Shown here piece after piece: positions 18,203 to 27,984 of a DNA stretch of 64,000 nucleotides (positions within the stretch are counted from its first letter, which is position 1; each line of letters begins with the position of its first letter). Source of the DNA: Microcoleus sp. FACHB-672 (lineage in GTDB: Bacteria > Cyanobacteriota > Cyanobacteriia > Cyanobacteriales > Oscillatoriaceae); the NCBI RefSeq assembly GCF_014695725.1, contig NZ_JACJOU010000033.1, positions 248,001 through 312,000 of the forward strand, given 5' to 3'. Under the pieces are notes generated by a model, which made no database searches, had not been told where the DNA came from, and saw only the letters and a program-made list of their open reading frames with translations. A program made the position numbers and the translations under genes.

Positions 18203-18763
18203 GTGAGCGACTTATTAAAAGGGGTGAATTTATATCTAGTTGGGATGATGGGTGCCGGCAAAACAACGGTGGGGCGCATATTGGCCAAGCAGCTCGGCTA
18301 CCGCTTTGTGGATACGGATGAGTTAGTTGAGCAGGTTGCCGGTAAGTCAATTGCAGAGATATTTGAGACGGAGGGGGAAGAAGCTTTTCGGCAGACGGAA
18401 ACCAAAGTTTTGGGGGAAGTGGCGGCTTATAAAAAGTTAGTGATCTCCACCGGCGGCGGAATTGTGCTGCGGCAGCAAAACTGGAGTTACTTGCATTACG
18501 GCATTGTGCTATGGCTAGACGTGCCGGTGGAACAGCTTTATGAGCGTTTGCGCCAGGATACCAGCCGGCCTTTGTTAAGAGATCCTGACCCTTTGGCAAA
18601 GCTGCACAGCCTTTACGAGAGCCGGCAACGCCTATACGCACAAGCGGATGTGCACGTCATCAGTGGTGCCGGTGAGACGCCACAACAACTTGCACCGCGA
18701 GTGCTTGAGGAAATTCGCAAAGCTCTTAAATCGGACGTTGCTAGTGCGGCTGAGTCAAATTAA
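18203..18763 (+). CDS. aroK: shikimate kinase
   Basis: 186 residues beginning at a GTG codon with GGAG about 10 bases upstream. The P-loop GMMGAGKT is at 14-21, the shikimate-binding VDTDELVE follows, then STGGGIVLR and the lid Arg segment SRPLLRDPDPL. It phosphorylates shikimate in aromatic amino-acid synthesis. Length is normal. argB follows 90 bases downstream and may be co-transcribed. Confidence 0.95.
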   Translation: MSDLLKGVNLYLVGMMGAGKTTVGRILAKQLGYRFVDTDELVEQVAGKSIAEIFETEGEEAFRQTETKVLGEVAAYKKLVISTGGGIVLRQQNWSYLHYGIVLWLDVPVEQLYERLRQDTSRPLLRDPDPLAKLHSLYESRQRLYAQADVHVISGAGETPQQLAPRVLEEIRKALKSDVASAAESN

Positions 18764-18853
18764 TCAGCAATAAATCGCACCATCAAGAGATTGTTGAGCC
18801 GCACCCTCTGCCGATAAACTGCAATTCAATCCTGTTTGCATAATTCTTACCCC

Positions 18854-19747
18854 ATGCTTTCCGAACACGAATACTTTCAGCAAGCTGAAGCCACGCGGGT
18901 GCGAGTGCTGAGTGAAGCACTGCCTTACATCCAGCAGTTTGCCGGTCGCACGGTTGTTGTCAAATATGGCGGCGCGGCGATGAAAGATGGCACGCTCAAA
19001 GACCAAGTCATCCGCGATATCGTTTTTCTGTCCTGTGTTGGCATACGACCTGTTGTGGTTCACGGCGGTGGCCCGGAAATTAACAGCTGGTTAGATAAAC
19101 TAGGCATTGAGCCACAATTTAAGAACGGTTTGCGCGTTACAGACTCCGCCACGATGGATGTCGTGGAGATGGTTTTAGTTGGTCGGGTAAATAAAGAACT
19201 GGTTTCTCTGATTAACCGTGCTGGCGGACAGGCAGTGGGACTGTGCGGCAAAGATGGTAACTTGTTCAATGCACGTCCCGAAGGTCAAGAAGGCATTGGC
19301 TTTGTTGGGGAAGTCACCAGTGTGAGAATCAATCTTTTAGAATCGTTGGTTAACGGCGGTTATATTCCCGTTGTCTCTAGTGTGGCGGCGGATTTAGAAG
19401 GTCAAGCTTATAATATCAACGCGGATACGGTTGCCGGTGAACTTGCGGCTGCTTTAGGTGCAGAAAAGTTGATTTTATTGACCGATACTGCCGGCATCTT
19501 GAAGGATTATAAAGACCCATCAACGTTAATTCCCAAGTTGAGTATTCAAGACGCACGAGATTTGATCGATACTGGTGTGGTCGCCGGCGGGATGATTCCC
19601 AAGGTAAAATGTTGTGTGCGTTCACTTGCCCAAGGCGTTAAGGCCGCTCATATTATCGATGGTCGCCTTCCCCACGCCTTGCTGTTAGAAATCTTTACTG
19701 ACACTGGGATCGGTTCGATGATTGTGGGGTCTGAGTTTACCGCTTAA
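18854..19747 (+). CDS. argB: acetylglutamate kinase
   Basis: 297 residues from ATG 18854; a TTG six codons earlier (18836) is also in frame, but homologues begin near the ATG. Motifs are [22 protein letters not shown], the NAG-kinase segment [41 protein letters not shown] and GGMIPKV. It phosphorylates N-acetylglutamate and is the PII-controlled step of arginine synthesis in cyanobacteria. An inverted-repeat terminator follows. Confidence 0.95.
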   Translation: MLSEHEYFQQAEATRVRVLSEALPYIQQFAGRTVVVKYGGAAMKDGTLKDQVIRDIVFLSCVGIRPVVVHGGGPEINSWLDKLGIEPQFKNGLRVTDSATMDVVEMVLVGRVNKELVSLINRAGGQAVGLCGKDGNLFNARPEGQEGIGFVGEVTSVRINLLESLVNGGYIPVVSSVAADLEGQAYNINADTVAGELAAALGAEKLILLTDTAGILKDYKDPSTLIPKLSIQDARDLIDTGVVAGGMIPKVKCCVRSLAQGVKAAHIIDGRLPHALLLEIFTDTGIGSMIVGSEFTA

Positions 19748-19752
19748 GTTGC

Positions 19753-19816
19753 CAGTGCCGGTGATGTCCCTAGCTGGCAGAATCGCGCCGGCACTGCTAT
19801 CGTTATTTTGTTTTTT
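19753..19816 (+). terminator. terminator after argB
   Basis: CAGTGCCGG (19753-19761) and CCGGCACTG (19788-19796) form a 9-bp perfect stem, followed by CTATCG and a T-rich run. It lies immediately after the argB stop. Confidence 0.6.
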
Positions 19817-19975
19817 CCAGGTGAGAAGCCAGAACAATGGTTGCACTAGCGCTGTGCCGGTTTAAATTTTCTTTAAACTATCTAAGAACACTCCCCATTC
19901 TGCCCTATAGTACCGAAGGCTCGTCAAACTGCCGAGCTTATGCGGGCAGCTGTTCAGACTGGAGTTTTAAATCAA

Positions 19976-21478
19976 ATGAGCATTCCTTTAATTTTAGATA
20001 TTGCTGTCGGTTTAATTTTTATTTACTTAATATTAAGCCTGCTCGCTTCCGAAGTTCAAGAACTGATCACTACCTTGTTACAGTGGAGAGCGGAACATTT
20101 AAAAAAATCTATAGAAGTGTTAATCGCAGGCGGCAATGATGACAGTGCCAATGCTCAAAAAGCTCGAACTCTTGCCAATTCACTTTACGATTATCCTTTG
20201 CTGAGAAACCTTAATCAAGAAGCAAAAGGACGGCTGGCAAAAGCATTCCGCCGGATTAGTGACGGGGTCATTAAGCTCGGTCGCCAAATGCTGCCAAAAG
20301 ATAAAAATGTTTTTGGGAAGAAAGACAGCGGCCCTTCTTACATCCCTGCAGAATCCTTCGCCCGGACGCTCATTGATGCTTTGAAAATTAAACCCCTAGC
20401 TCATATATTAAGTATTTCTAGAGTTGAGAAATTTAAACAAGATCGATTGCTGGAAAAAATCGTCGCCGTTGTCACGGAAGCAGACATTTCTGAAGACAAG
20501 AAAACCATCTTTGAAAAAGAGCTGAATAAGTTCGATCAAAGCCTTGAGGAAATTGTCGCTGATCTCAGATCGGCAACAACCACTTTGGAAATGAGCATTG
20601 AACGAATGTCTGATAAGCTGGATACCTGGATTGGCAATTGCGAGATAGGATTGCCGGCAGATGATCCATCGAGCCAAATGTTTGTAAGCCGGCTTAAATT
20701 ATTGAAGCAAGATATTTTTTGTGAAAATGAAAGAAGAGTCTTGCTGGGAACGCTGAAACCCAAATTGGAAGAAGTGATGCAAGTCATTACCAGAAGTCCT
20801 GAGCTTTATTCGGAATTTGAAAAAGCAGTTAAAGATAAAGACAGTCCTACCTACACAGACATTTCAAAATTAATCGATACCTTACCTGATTCTCTCAAAG
20901 CGAGTATGGTTGAACTCACCAACCGCGTGAAAAGTGGAAGTGCCAGCATTGAGGATGATATTAGTCAACTGCAAATTCAAGTTGAAACTTGGTTTGATCG
21001 CTCACTGGATCGAGCGTCTGGGGTTTATAAACGCAATGCTAAAGGCGTGGCAATTTTAATTGGTTTAGTTGTTGCTGTGACTGCTAATACCGATACATTT
21101 CATATCGTTGAGAGTTTATCAAAAAATTCTATTTTGCGGGAAACAATTGCTAAACATGCTGAGCAGAAGGTGAGCCAAAATTCCAAGGAAACACCAGTAA
21201 TTTTAGCCGATCTCAAAAAAGAAATGAGAAAGACACTTTCAGACGTTTCTATACCAATTGGTTGGAGTAAAGCGAATCGGGATCAGCAATTTAGTAAAGA
21301 AGACCGGAAGATTTTTTATCTCAAGCAAATTGTAGGTTGGATCGTGAGCGGCTTGGCGATTTCTATGGGTTCCTCCTTTTGGTTTGGTTTGCTGAACAAA
21401 ATTGTGAATGTCCGCAATACCGGCAAATCCGACTTCCCTAAACATGAGCAGCAAATTGTACCTGAAGTAAGGGAGTAG
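19976..21478 (+). CDS. conserved membrane protein with long helical middle, unrecognised
   Basis: 500 residues from ATG 19976 (GGAG 11 bases upstream), chosen over an in-frame ATG 12 codons earlier. It has an N-terminal membrane helix (LILDIAVGLIFIYLILSLLA), a long charged coiled-coil-rich middle, a helix near 350-370 (GVAILIGLVVAVTANTDTF) and a C-terminal membrane segment (IVGWIVSGLAISMGSSFWF). It ends with NKIVNVRNTGK. The tail resembles a widely distributed bacterial family of unknown function. It stands alone between terminators. Confidence 0.65.
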   Translation: MSIPLILDIAVGLIFIYLILSLLASEVQELITTLLQWRAEHLKKSIEVLIAGGNDDSANAQKARTLANSLYDYPLLRNLNQEAKGRLAKAFRRISDGVIKLGRQMLPKDKNVFGKKDSGPSYIPAESFARTLIDALKIKPLAHILSISRVEKFKQDRLLEKIVAVVTEADISEDKKTIFEKELNKFDQSLEEIVADLRSATTTLEMSIERMSDKLDTWIGNCEIGLPADDPSSQMFVSRLKLLKQDIFCENERRVLLGTLKPKLEEVMQVITRSPELYSEFEKAVKDKDSPTYTDISKLIDTLPDSLKASMVELTNRVKSGSASIEDDISQLQIQVETWFDRSLDRASGVYKRNAKGVAILIGLVVAVTANTDTFHIVESLSKNSILRETIAKHAEQKVSQNSKETPVILADLKKEMRKTLSDVSIPIGWSKANRDQQFSKEDRKIFYLKQIVGWIVSGLAISMGSSFWFGLLNKIVNVRNTGKSDFPKHEQQIVPEVRE

Positions 21479-22183
21479 CGATTAAGAGCAAAGTGAAAAA
21501 GTTAGGAGTGCCGATGCCAGATTTCCGCATCTAAACTGCAACCAGCAGAGGGTTAAATTTGGGGCTAAATTGTCACGGGTGAGCCTGGATTCTCTCCTAA
21601 TGCTTCCCCTGTGGAAATCATAACTTTTTTTCTATCGCGCGATAGATTTATAACGTAATAAGCTACATATTAAGACTGAAAATTCTCTCGACATCTGGCT
21701 GCTGAGAAGAGCCAATAGGAACTTCTCAAGACATAACCTGACAAAGAACATCTTAATCCGTGATCTAGCTCACAGTAAATTTCTTAGATTTCTCGATAAA
21801 GTGAAGATAAGTTAGGCAGTTAAGAGGCATTCTTTGGTCTGGCAACAGCTCTTTTAGGTAAAACAACGGTAGAAGCTGAAGACGTAGCTGTGAGCGCCAG
21901 CAGAACGAACTCCACTCGCAAATTGCTGTAACTGGCCGATTACTATCAGAGGATAACCCTCAAGAGTATAGCTTACCTGATTGGCAAGCATGATTCTGTT
22001 TGAGGCAAGTGCCCAACAGGTTCGTCCTCAAATGATAAATTTTCTAAAGTGATTGTAAAGAACGGAGCAAGTTTAGTAAAAAATTGCAAAAGAGTAATAA
22101 TTTTCAAGGCATCTGAAAGGTGAGTTCTGAATTGTGGTCGCTGGCTTTTACTGTGTATCAATCTAAGGATGGGGGTTCGGGGA
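21479..22183. other. 705-bp intergenic region
   Basis: No convincing gene on either strand. A 16-bp perfect palindrome lies at 21631-21646. The rest probably holds the promoter of the downstream histidine kinase and an untranslated leader. Confidence 0.45.
21631..21646. promoter_or_regulatory. 16-bp perfect palindrome, possible operator
   Basis: TCTATCGCGCGATAGA is its own reverse complement and sits in AT-rich DNA about 540 bases before the histidine kinase gene. The form suits a dimeric repressor. No cognate regulator can be named. Confidence 0.4.
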
Positions 22184-23209
22184 ATGGACGAGTTAACTAA
22201 ACATCTAGAGCAACGCAATGCGGAACTAGAGCAAAAGGTTGCTGAATTGAGCCGGCAAGTTCAGCATAAAGACTTGCGCCTTAAAGAAGCCATGACACAA
22301 ATGAAGCAGCTGCAGGACCATCTGGTTCAGATGGAAAAGATGTCAATGTTGGGTCAGATGGTTGCCGGTATTTCTCATGAAATTAATAACCCGATTAACT
22401 TTATTTACGGGAATTTACCGTATGTAGAGGAGCATATAGAAGCGCTGTTAAAGGTGATAGATGTTTATCAATCGGCTTATGAAATGAAGGCTGCCGTTGA
22501 GGATGTGCTTTCAGAGGTGGAGCTAGATTATGTTCTAGAAGATTTGCCGCGCATTGTTGAGTCAATGAAGCTGGGTGCAGAAAGGATTCGCGAATTGGTT
22601 CTCAACTTACGAAATTTCTATCGCCTGGATGAATGCCAGATGAAAGAAGCGGATATAAATGCCGGCATTGAAAGTACGCTGGTAATGTTGCACAACCGTT
22701 ACAAGCAAAAAATTGAAGTTGTGCGGCAATACGGCGAACTGCCGCCGGTGGAATGCCACATTAATCAGCTAAGTCAGGTGTTTATGAATTTGCTGAGCAA
22801 TGCTATTGATGCGTTGCTGGCAAAAGAGGCAAAAAATGAGCAGTCGGATGAAGAAATGGCTGCCGGCGCTTCTAGCAAAAAGCAAATTGCAATTGCTACA
22901 CAGCTGGTGGGTACAGACCGAATTTCTATCAGTATTTCTGATAATGGGCTAGGGATTAATCCGGAAGTAAAAACACGCGTATTTGAGCCGTTTTTTACAA
23001 CGAAACCGATAGGCGTTGGCACGGGATTGGGATTATCTATTTCCCATCAAATTGTCACGGAAACTCACGGCGGCAAAATTTACTGTTTTTCAACATTGGG
23101 CGAAGGCACAACTTTTATTGTAGAGCTGCCGGTGTGTCAGTCTAACAGACGCGAGGCTGAAGAATTGTCATTAATAATGAATGAGCCGGCAAAAACATTT
23201 AAAAGATGA
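22184..23209 (+). CDS. cytoplasmic sensor histidine kinase
   Basis: 341 residues from ATG 22184; an in-frame ATG at 22169 is equally open but has no ribosome binding site. An N-terminal coiled coil (about 1-55) precedes the phospho-acceptor GISHEINNPINFIYGNL and its helix. The ATPase domain has the N box (FMNLLSNAIDAL), DNGLGI, the F box (VFEPFFTTKPIG) and GTGLGLSIS. There is no membrane segment and no PAS domain. It is close in type to the kinase half of the CBS-kinase at 35.8 kb. No response regulator is adjacent. Confidence 0.9.
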   Translation: MDELTKHLEQRNAELEQKVAELSRQVQHKDLRLKEAMTQMKQLQDHLVQMEKMSMLGQMVAGISHEINNPINFIYGNLPYVEEHIEALLKVIDVYQSAYEMKAAVEDVLSEVELDYVLEDLPRIVESMKLGAERIRELVLNLRNFYRLDECQMKEADINAGIESTLVMLHNRYKQKIEVVRQYGELPPVECHINQLSQVFMNLLSNAIDALLAKEAKNEQSDEEMAAGASSKKQIAIATQLVGTDRISISISDNGLGINPEVKTRVFEPFFTTKPIGVGTGLGLSISHQIVTETHGGKIYCFSTLGEGTTFIVELPVCQSNRREAEELSLIMNEPAKTFKR

Positions 23210-24494
23210 AAATAACTTGCAGATCCAAGGTTGATTCTTGGCGACTAATTTCTATTTGACGGATAAATTCTCGGAAGTAAAATCGACGCTCGGATTCTGA
23301 GAGATCTAACCAAAATTGCGGGATAGAAACAGCCTGGGCAATCTCACGTAAATTCACGGGCGGCAGTTGAGCGAGCCGGCTTTGCAGTTCAGAAATTTCT
23401 GTGCGGAGTTTGTAGGCACGTAATTCTGCGGTTTCTGTGTCGAGAATGCCGGCTGCGGTGAGGCTGGGAAGCTGAGAAAGGATGTCTTGTTTAGTTGCAA
23501 TTGTGCCGACAATTCCACTTTTGATTTTATCCATATCTGGCATATTGATGCCGGCAACTGCACGAGGTAAATCTCGACAAATTCCCTCAATTGTTTGCTC
23601 CAAAACTTGCTCGTAAGGAATCGCTTTACACTTGGGTTGTTTAGGGCAGCCGGTGGGGCGCAGATAGAGATATTCCCGATCTTTGCGAAAGGTGGTAACG
23701 CGAGACACCGTCATCGATGAGTGGCATTCGCTGCATATAACCAAGCCGGAGAGAGAACGAGGCGCACTGGCGGTACGGGGAGGCATTCGCCGGTTGCGGC
23801 GCAAAATTCGCTCGACTTGGGCGGCTTCTTCCCGTGAAATAATTGGGACGTGGGTATTAGAAATAACTTCGCCATTTTGGTATTCTAAATCGCCGCGATA
23901 AACGGGATTTGTTAGCCACTGCCGACCTGTAGAAACCGAGATTTTCTTACCATGTTTTTGCTCTAAATAGCGCACAGCACCGCGCAAAGAACCGTAGAGG
24001 AGAAATTGTTCAAAAAAGTCTTTAACCACCGTCGCAGCACTGCGATCAAGGGCATAGCGATCTTTGCCTCTGCGGTATCCGTAGGGGGCTTTACCAGGAG
24101 GTGGTAAAGCTTTAATGCGATTGCGGGCGTGTCCCTGACGGATGCGTCGGCTACGCTGATTTTGCTGGATTTCATTAAGCAGTTGGAGTAAGTCTGCTTT
24201 TTTAAGTTCTGAGTTCTGAGTTTGTATTTCTGAGTTTGTAGCAATCAGTTTGATGCCCAAAGATTCAATTGCAGCTAAGTGAACGCATACATCCTGCACT
24301 GAATCGCCCAGTTCTTCTAAACGTCGAATTAATAAATAGTCAGGGGTTTCGTTTTGGCAATCTTGTAAAAGTTGCTGAAGTTGTGCCCGTTCGCCTAAGT
24401 CTTGATAAACGCGATCCACTTCCCAACCCCAGATAAAGCGATCAGGTGCCGGTTCAAACAGAGGATCGGTGTAAGAATAAGCAATGATTTTCAT
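23199..24494 (-). CDS. xisF: XisF-family serine recombinase
   Basis: 431 residues. The N-terminal resolvase-type domain reads AYSYTDPLFEPAPDRFIWGWEVDRVYQDLG and DYLLIRRLEELGDS. The recombinase domain (about 130-235, with PPPGKAPYGYRRGKDRY) and a Cys-rich zinc-ribbon segment (VICSECHSSM...CPKQPKC) follow, then a coiled coil. This is the architecture of XisF, which excises the fdxN element in Anabaena. XisF relatives are widespread, and no excisable element or att site was found, so the symbol marks family only. It overlaps the nuclease gene by 4 bases and the convergent kinase by 11. Confidence 0.8.
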   Translation of the reverse strand: MKIIAYSYTDPLFEPAPDRFIWGWEVDRVYQDLGERAQLQQLLQDCQNETPDYLLIRRLEELGDSVQDVCVHLAAIESLGIKLIATNSEIQTQNSELKKADLLQLLNEIQQNQRSRRIRQGHARNRIKALPPPGKAPYGYRRGKDRYALDRSAATVVKDFFEQFLLYGSLRGAVRYLEQKHGKKISVSTGRQWLTNPVYRGDLEYQNGEVISNTHVPIISREEAAQVERILRRNRRMPPRTASAPRSLSGLVICSECHSSMTVSRVTTFRKDREYLYLRPTGCPKQPKCKAIPYEQVLEQTIEGICRDLPRAVAGINMPDMDKIKSGIVGTIATKQDILSQLPSLTAAGILDTETAELRAYKLRTEISELQSRLAQLPPVNLREIAQAVSIPQFWLDLSESERRFYFREFIRQIEISRQESTLDLQVIFIF

Positions 24495-25120
24495 TGCAAA
24501 ATTAATTGACCCAATCGCTTTAAAATGCTCAGGACGTTGTAGAAATCTTCTTTTCCTCGTCGAAGCGTGAATTCATAGGAATAGACATAGTGCGGTGTGC
24601 CTTGTTTAGACAATTTTAAGAAAATAAAATTACTGCCATTTGTGATAAATCCAAAGGCGGGTTTTTCTGTGGCGGGGTTAGCCAGCATATAAGCCAATGC
24701 TTGTGGCATTGCCGGTTCAAGGGATAAGCCACCGCGTTTAGATTCGATGACGAGTACCCACAATTGATTTCGCAAGACTAAAACATCTATGCGTCCCTGA
24801 ACAACTTCGTCTTCATCCTCAACAGAGATTTGCACCGGCACTTCCACTTCGACTTTAAAGGGAGGTTGGTAAAAGCCCGCTAGATCCAGCAACGGCGATA
24901 GCACCACCATTTGCACCAGGCTTTCTATCATGGGACGACTCTGAGTTAAGTGTAAATAATTGCTCTTAACTCTATCTAAAGTTTGTTTTTCTATATTAGA
25001 AAATTCCGGTAAAGTCGTTGACCATTCTGTAAAAAATTGCTCATTATAAGTGCATTGTAGATTGAACTTTTCTTGCAAATCTTCCAGGGAAAGATTACTA
25101 GCTGGAATTGCTTGAACCAT
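24491..25120 (-). CDS. PD-(D/E)XK nuclease-like protein (HsdR N-terminal type)
   Basis: 209 residues. The core GRIDVLVLRNQLWVLVIESKRGG gives the D...ExK catalytic pattern of PD-(D/E)XK nucleases, and the overall sequence resembles the N-terminal nuclease domain of type I restriction subunit R. There is no helicase domain, so this is a stand-alone nuclease domain. Its stop overlaps the start of the xisF-like gene by 4 bases, implying translational coupling. The divergent methyltransferase 500 bases away makes a modification link conceivable but unproven. Confidence 0.7.
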   Translation of the reverse strand: MVQAIPASNLSLEDLQEKFNLQCTYNEQFFTEWSTTLPEFSNIEKQTLDRVKSNYLHLTQSRPMIESLVQMVVLSPLLDLAGFYQPPFKVEVEVPVQISVEDEDEVVQGRIDVLVLRNQLWVLVIESKRGGLSLEPAMPQALAYMLANPATEKPAFGFITNGSNFIFLKLSKQGTPHYVYSYEFTLRRGKEDFYNVLSILKRLGQLILQ

Positions 25121-25178
25121 AACATTAGTAAAATGTGAGGTTTTTGAGTTATTGTTTATTATCTCATGCCGGCACCGT

Positions 25179-25538
25179 TCACTCGCTCAGCTCAATAATG
25201 TTACCATCTGGATCTTGAGTAAATAACGCTGCGCGACCGGATGCACTCATTTGGATTGAGCATCCATGAGCGATTAACATCTCTTTCGCAGCTTCTAAAT
25301 TAGCAACTGAGAAAGCGAGGTGCCGATTGCGCCCCAACTTCTCAGAATTGATTTGAGTTGAAGAAATATCTGAAGTGACAATCAAGTGAATTTGGAAGTT
25401 TCCAACTTGATACCAAGCACCAGGAAATTTTAGAACTCGTTCTACTTTTGGCAGCCCTAGAACTTTCCCATAAAAATGCTCAGCTTGTTCAAGTTCAGAA
25501 ACGATTATTGCAGCATGAAGACATTGAGTGATTTCCAT
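25179..25538 (-). CDS. VOC (glyoxalase/dioxygenase-fold) protein
   Basis: 119 residues with a single vicinal-oxygen-chelate module: ITQCLHAAIIVSELEQAEHFYGKVLGL, NRHLAFSV and the metal-site tail LFTQDPDGNIIELSE. The family includes glyoxalases, resistance proteins and dioxygenases. The potential ligands His (about 7), His (about 73) and Glu near the end are present; the substrate is unknown. Confidence 0.85.
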   Translation of the reverse strand: MEITQCLHAAIIVSELEQAEHFYGKVLGLPKVERVLKFPGAWYQVGNFQIHLIVTSDISSTQINSEKLGRNRHLAFSVANLEAAKEMLIAHGCSIQMSASGRAALFTQDPDGNIIELSE

Positions 25539-25622
25539 AGCTGTATTGAGTGATCACAATGACTAATTAAGTTGGTCTGGGCGTAAGATAGTGCAATAGC
25601 AATCGTAACGCTGATCTAACTC

Positions 25623-27599
25623 ATGCAACCACTTTCTTTAGATCTAAATTTGCAGAATTCTGAGTCGGCAAAAGTTATCTGGTTTCAGCAGATGTTAGAT
25701 TCATTAGGGGTTAGTCGTGGTTCAGCTTGGCCGGATCAATTTGGCCAATCTTTACGCCAGTGGCTGACTCAACATAACTATTCTCCCATTAAAACACTGA
25801 GTTTGTTTTCCGGCGGCGGTGGACTCGATATTGCTTTTCACGATGCCGGTTTTGAGATTGTTCAAATGGTAGAACTTGAAGCTAAGTATGTGCAAACTCT
25901 GGTAAAAAACTCGCAGCCAGGGAAACTATTAGAAAACTCTCAACCGCTCTGTGTTGATATTAGAGAATTTTTCCCGCATTCCGATTTAAAAGTAGATTTT
26001 ATTATTGGAGGGCCACCCTGTCAAACCTTTTCAGCGGCAGGGCGTAGAGCCTCTGGAGTTTCGGGGACAAGCGATACAAGAGGAACTCTGTTTAAAGAGT
26101 ACGTGCGCCTTCTTAAAACATTGCAACCTAAAGGCTTTTTATTTGAAAATGTTTATGGGATAATTGGCGCTCAGAATGGTCAGCCTTGGAAACAGATTCA
26201 AGAGGCTTTTAAGGATGCCGGCTACACAATTCATTATCGCATACTCGATGCTGCTGATTATGGAGTGCCCCAGCATAGAGAGCGTTTATTTATTGTAGGA
26301 TTGAAGGAAGGCAATTATTTATTTCCCTGTCCAACACATGGCCCTGATTCTCCAAACAATGAGCCTTTTTATACAGCAGGAGAAGCGGTTGTCGGCACGA
26401 TTATATCAAAGACAGAATTAGAGGCAGAAATTGGCGGGCGATACGGTTATCTTCTTACCAATATTCCACCCGGTTTGAATTACAGTTTTTATACAGAAGA
26501 AATGGGACATCCTCAGCCGGTATTTAGCTGGAGATCGAAGTTTTCTGATTTTTTATATAAAGCTGATCCTGAGATGCCGGTGCGAACCATTAAAGCGCAG
26601 GGAGGACAATATAGTGGCCCTTTTAGTTGGGAAAACCGACAATTCACTATTGCAGAACTGAAGCGATTGCAAACCTTTCCGGATGCTTATGAAATTGCAG
26701 GAAATCGCTCAGTTTGTATTGAACAGATTGGTAATTCAGTCCCGCCACAACTGGGGCGAATTTTAGCGCTCAGTATTTTAGAGCAAGTGATGGGGAGAAA
26801 GTTACCATTCCGCATGAATTACTTGCCGGCAGATAGGGAACTTGGTTTTAGAAAGCGCAAGCGTCAATTGACAAAAAGATACGCTCAAAAAGCTCAGAAA
26901 GCAATTGCAGTTTTTCTCAATACTGCCTCATCAACTCAATTCGCATTTCATGGAAAAGCAAGGCGATTTTTATCCACGAATTTTGATTGGAATAGAAAAG
27001 CAAGTACTCATAGTGTCCCAATTGATTTAACGTATAATTTGAATGATTGTTGCTGGCTCATTTCAGCGGAAATAGATGAAATGCTAGAAACTGAAAATCA
27101 ATATATAATAGAAATTTGCCCAACGTCGGGACGAAAAAATTGGAATTTAACTACAACAAAGGTTAAGCTCTGTGCTAAAACTTTAAATGAATCTGTTTAT
27201 ACGGGCCTTTGGAAAGCCTTTGAAGAAAAATTGATTGAACTGACAGGTAAAGCTGATTTGGTTCAGCTTTCTGGATATTACCAATATTCTCCACGCATCA
27301 GTACAGAGATAACGTTTCATCATTCATTAACCGTCGATCCTTTCTGGGGTGTGGTTCAATGCGTGGTTAGGGGAATCGGAGTGGCAACACAAATGCCGGC
27401 GCAAAAATTGGCAGTATTGTGGAAAGTTAAGGAAAAGGATGTTTTTTCTTATTTGCAATCTTTACGCAGTATGGGTTATGAAGTGAGGAATCACAATACA
27501 AACTCTCAAATTCCTCAAGGAGAGTATTTAATTCCCTATGCCTTTCCAACCCTAACGCCGAGAAGCGTACAACTTGGCAAAAATTTAGGTTTAGGATAA
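25623..27599 (+). CDS. DNA (cytosine-5)-methyltransferase with C-terminal extension
   Basis: 658 residues. C5-methyltransferase motifs are in order: motif I LFSGGGGLDIAF (61-72), catalytic PCQ with Cys133 (GGPPCQTFSAAG), ENVYG (about 175), YGVPQHRERLFIVG (about 213-226), LQTFPD and QIGNSVPP (about 366-373). The catalytic part ends near 390. A further ~265 residues form an extension I do not recognise, possibly DNA-binding or a fused partner. No dedicated restriction gene is contiguous on this strand, so it may be solitary, like the HIP1-site methyltransferases of other cyanobacteria. The target is unknown. Confidence 0.88.
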   Translation: MQPLSLDLNLQNSESAKVIWFQQMLDSLGVSRGSAWPDQFGQSLRQWLTQHNYSPIKTLSLFSGGGGLDIAFHDAGFEIVQMVELEAKYVQTLVKNSQPGKLLENSQPLCVDIREFFPHSDLKVDFIIGGPPCQTFSAAGRRASGVSGTSDTRGTLFKEYVRLLKTLQPKGFLFENVYGIIGAQNGQPWKQIQEAFKDAGYTIHYRILDAADYGVPQHRERLFIVGLKEGNYLFPCPTHGPDSPNNEPFYTAGEAVVGTIISKTELEAEIGGRYGYLLTNIPPGLNYSFYTEEMGHPQPVFSWRSKFSDFLYKADPEMPVRTIKAQGGQYSGPFSWENRQFTIAELKRLQTFPDAYEIAGNRSVCIEQIGNSVPPQLGRILALSILEQVMGRKLPFRMNYLPADRELGFRKRKRQLTKRYAQKAQKAIAVFLNTASSTQFAFHGKARRFLSTNFDWNRKASTHSVPIDLTYNLNDCCWLISAEIDEMLETENQYIIEICPTSGRKNWNLTTTKVKLCAKTLNESVYTGLWKAFEEKLIELTGKADLVQLSGYYQYSPRISTEITFHHSLTVDPFWGVVQCVVRGIGVATQMPAQKLAVLWKVKEKDVFSYLQSLRSMGYEVRNHNTNSQIPQGEYLIPYAFPTLTPRSVQLGKNLGLG

Positions 27600-27732
27600 A
27601 TTAATCACAAGGAACTGGATTAATCAAGGTGTTTTAGGAATGAGCCGGCATTAGGAAATTTAAGACTGACTCACCCGCTACGGAAAAATTTACAGTAAGA
27701 TAACCACTAACAGCACTAATTTTATTTTTCCG

Positions 27733-27984
27733 ATGAAACAAGTTTCTGAACAAAAGCCCTTTAGTCCTTGGGATTACAAACCTTGGTGGTGTCAACCTTG
27801 GTCAATTCTCCTCACCGGCATCACCCTAATCAGCGGTAGCTGGTTGCTTTTTAAAATTATCTGGGTGACATTGATTGTTGCTGTGCCGGTGTTAATTTGG
27901 ATGGGATTTTTCTTATTAGTTTGGCCTAAACTCATGAAAGAATATTACCAGCAATCACTCCAGAATTCTCCCCAAAGCGAATGA
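27733..27984 (+). CDS. small two-helix membrane protein (DUF6737-like)
   Basis: 83 residues. The N-terminal aromatic motif SPWDYKPWWCQPWSILLTG is followed by two membrane helices, and the tail KEYYQQSLQ is charged. This matches a conserved cyanobacterial family that I recall as DUF6737. The function is unknown. Confidence 0.7.
   Translation: MKQVSEQKPFSPWDYKPWWCQPWSILLTGITLISGSWLLFKIIWVTLIVAVPVLIWMGFFLLVWPKLMKEYYQQSLQNSPQSE

Noticed and set aside
23199-24494. An fdxN-type developmental excision element
   Set aside because: XisF-like proteins occur widely; no interrupted gene, partner xisH/xisI or flanking repeats were found in the window.
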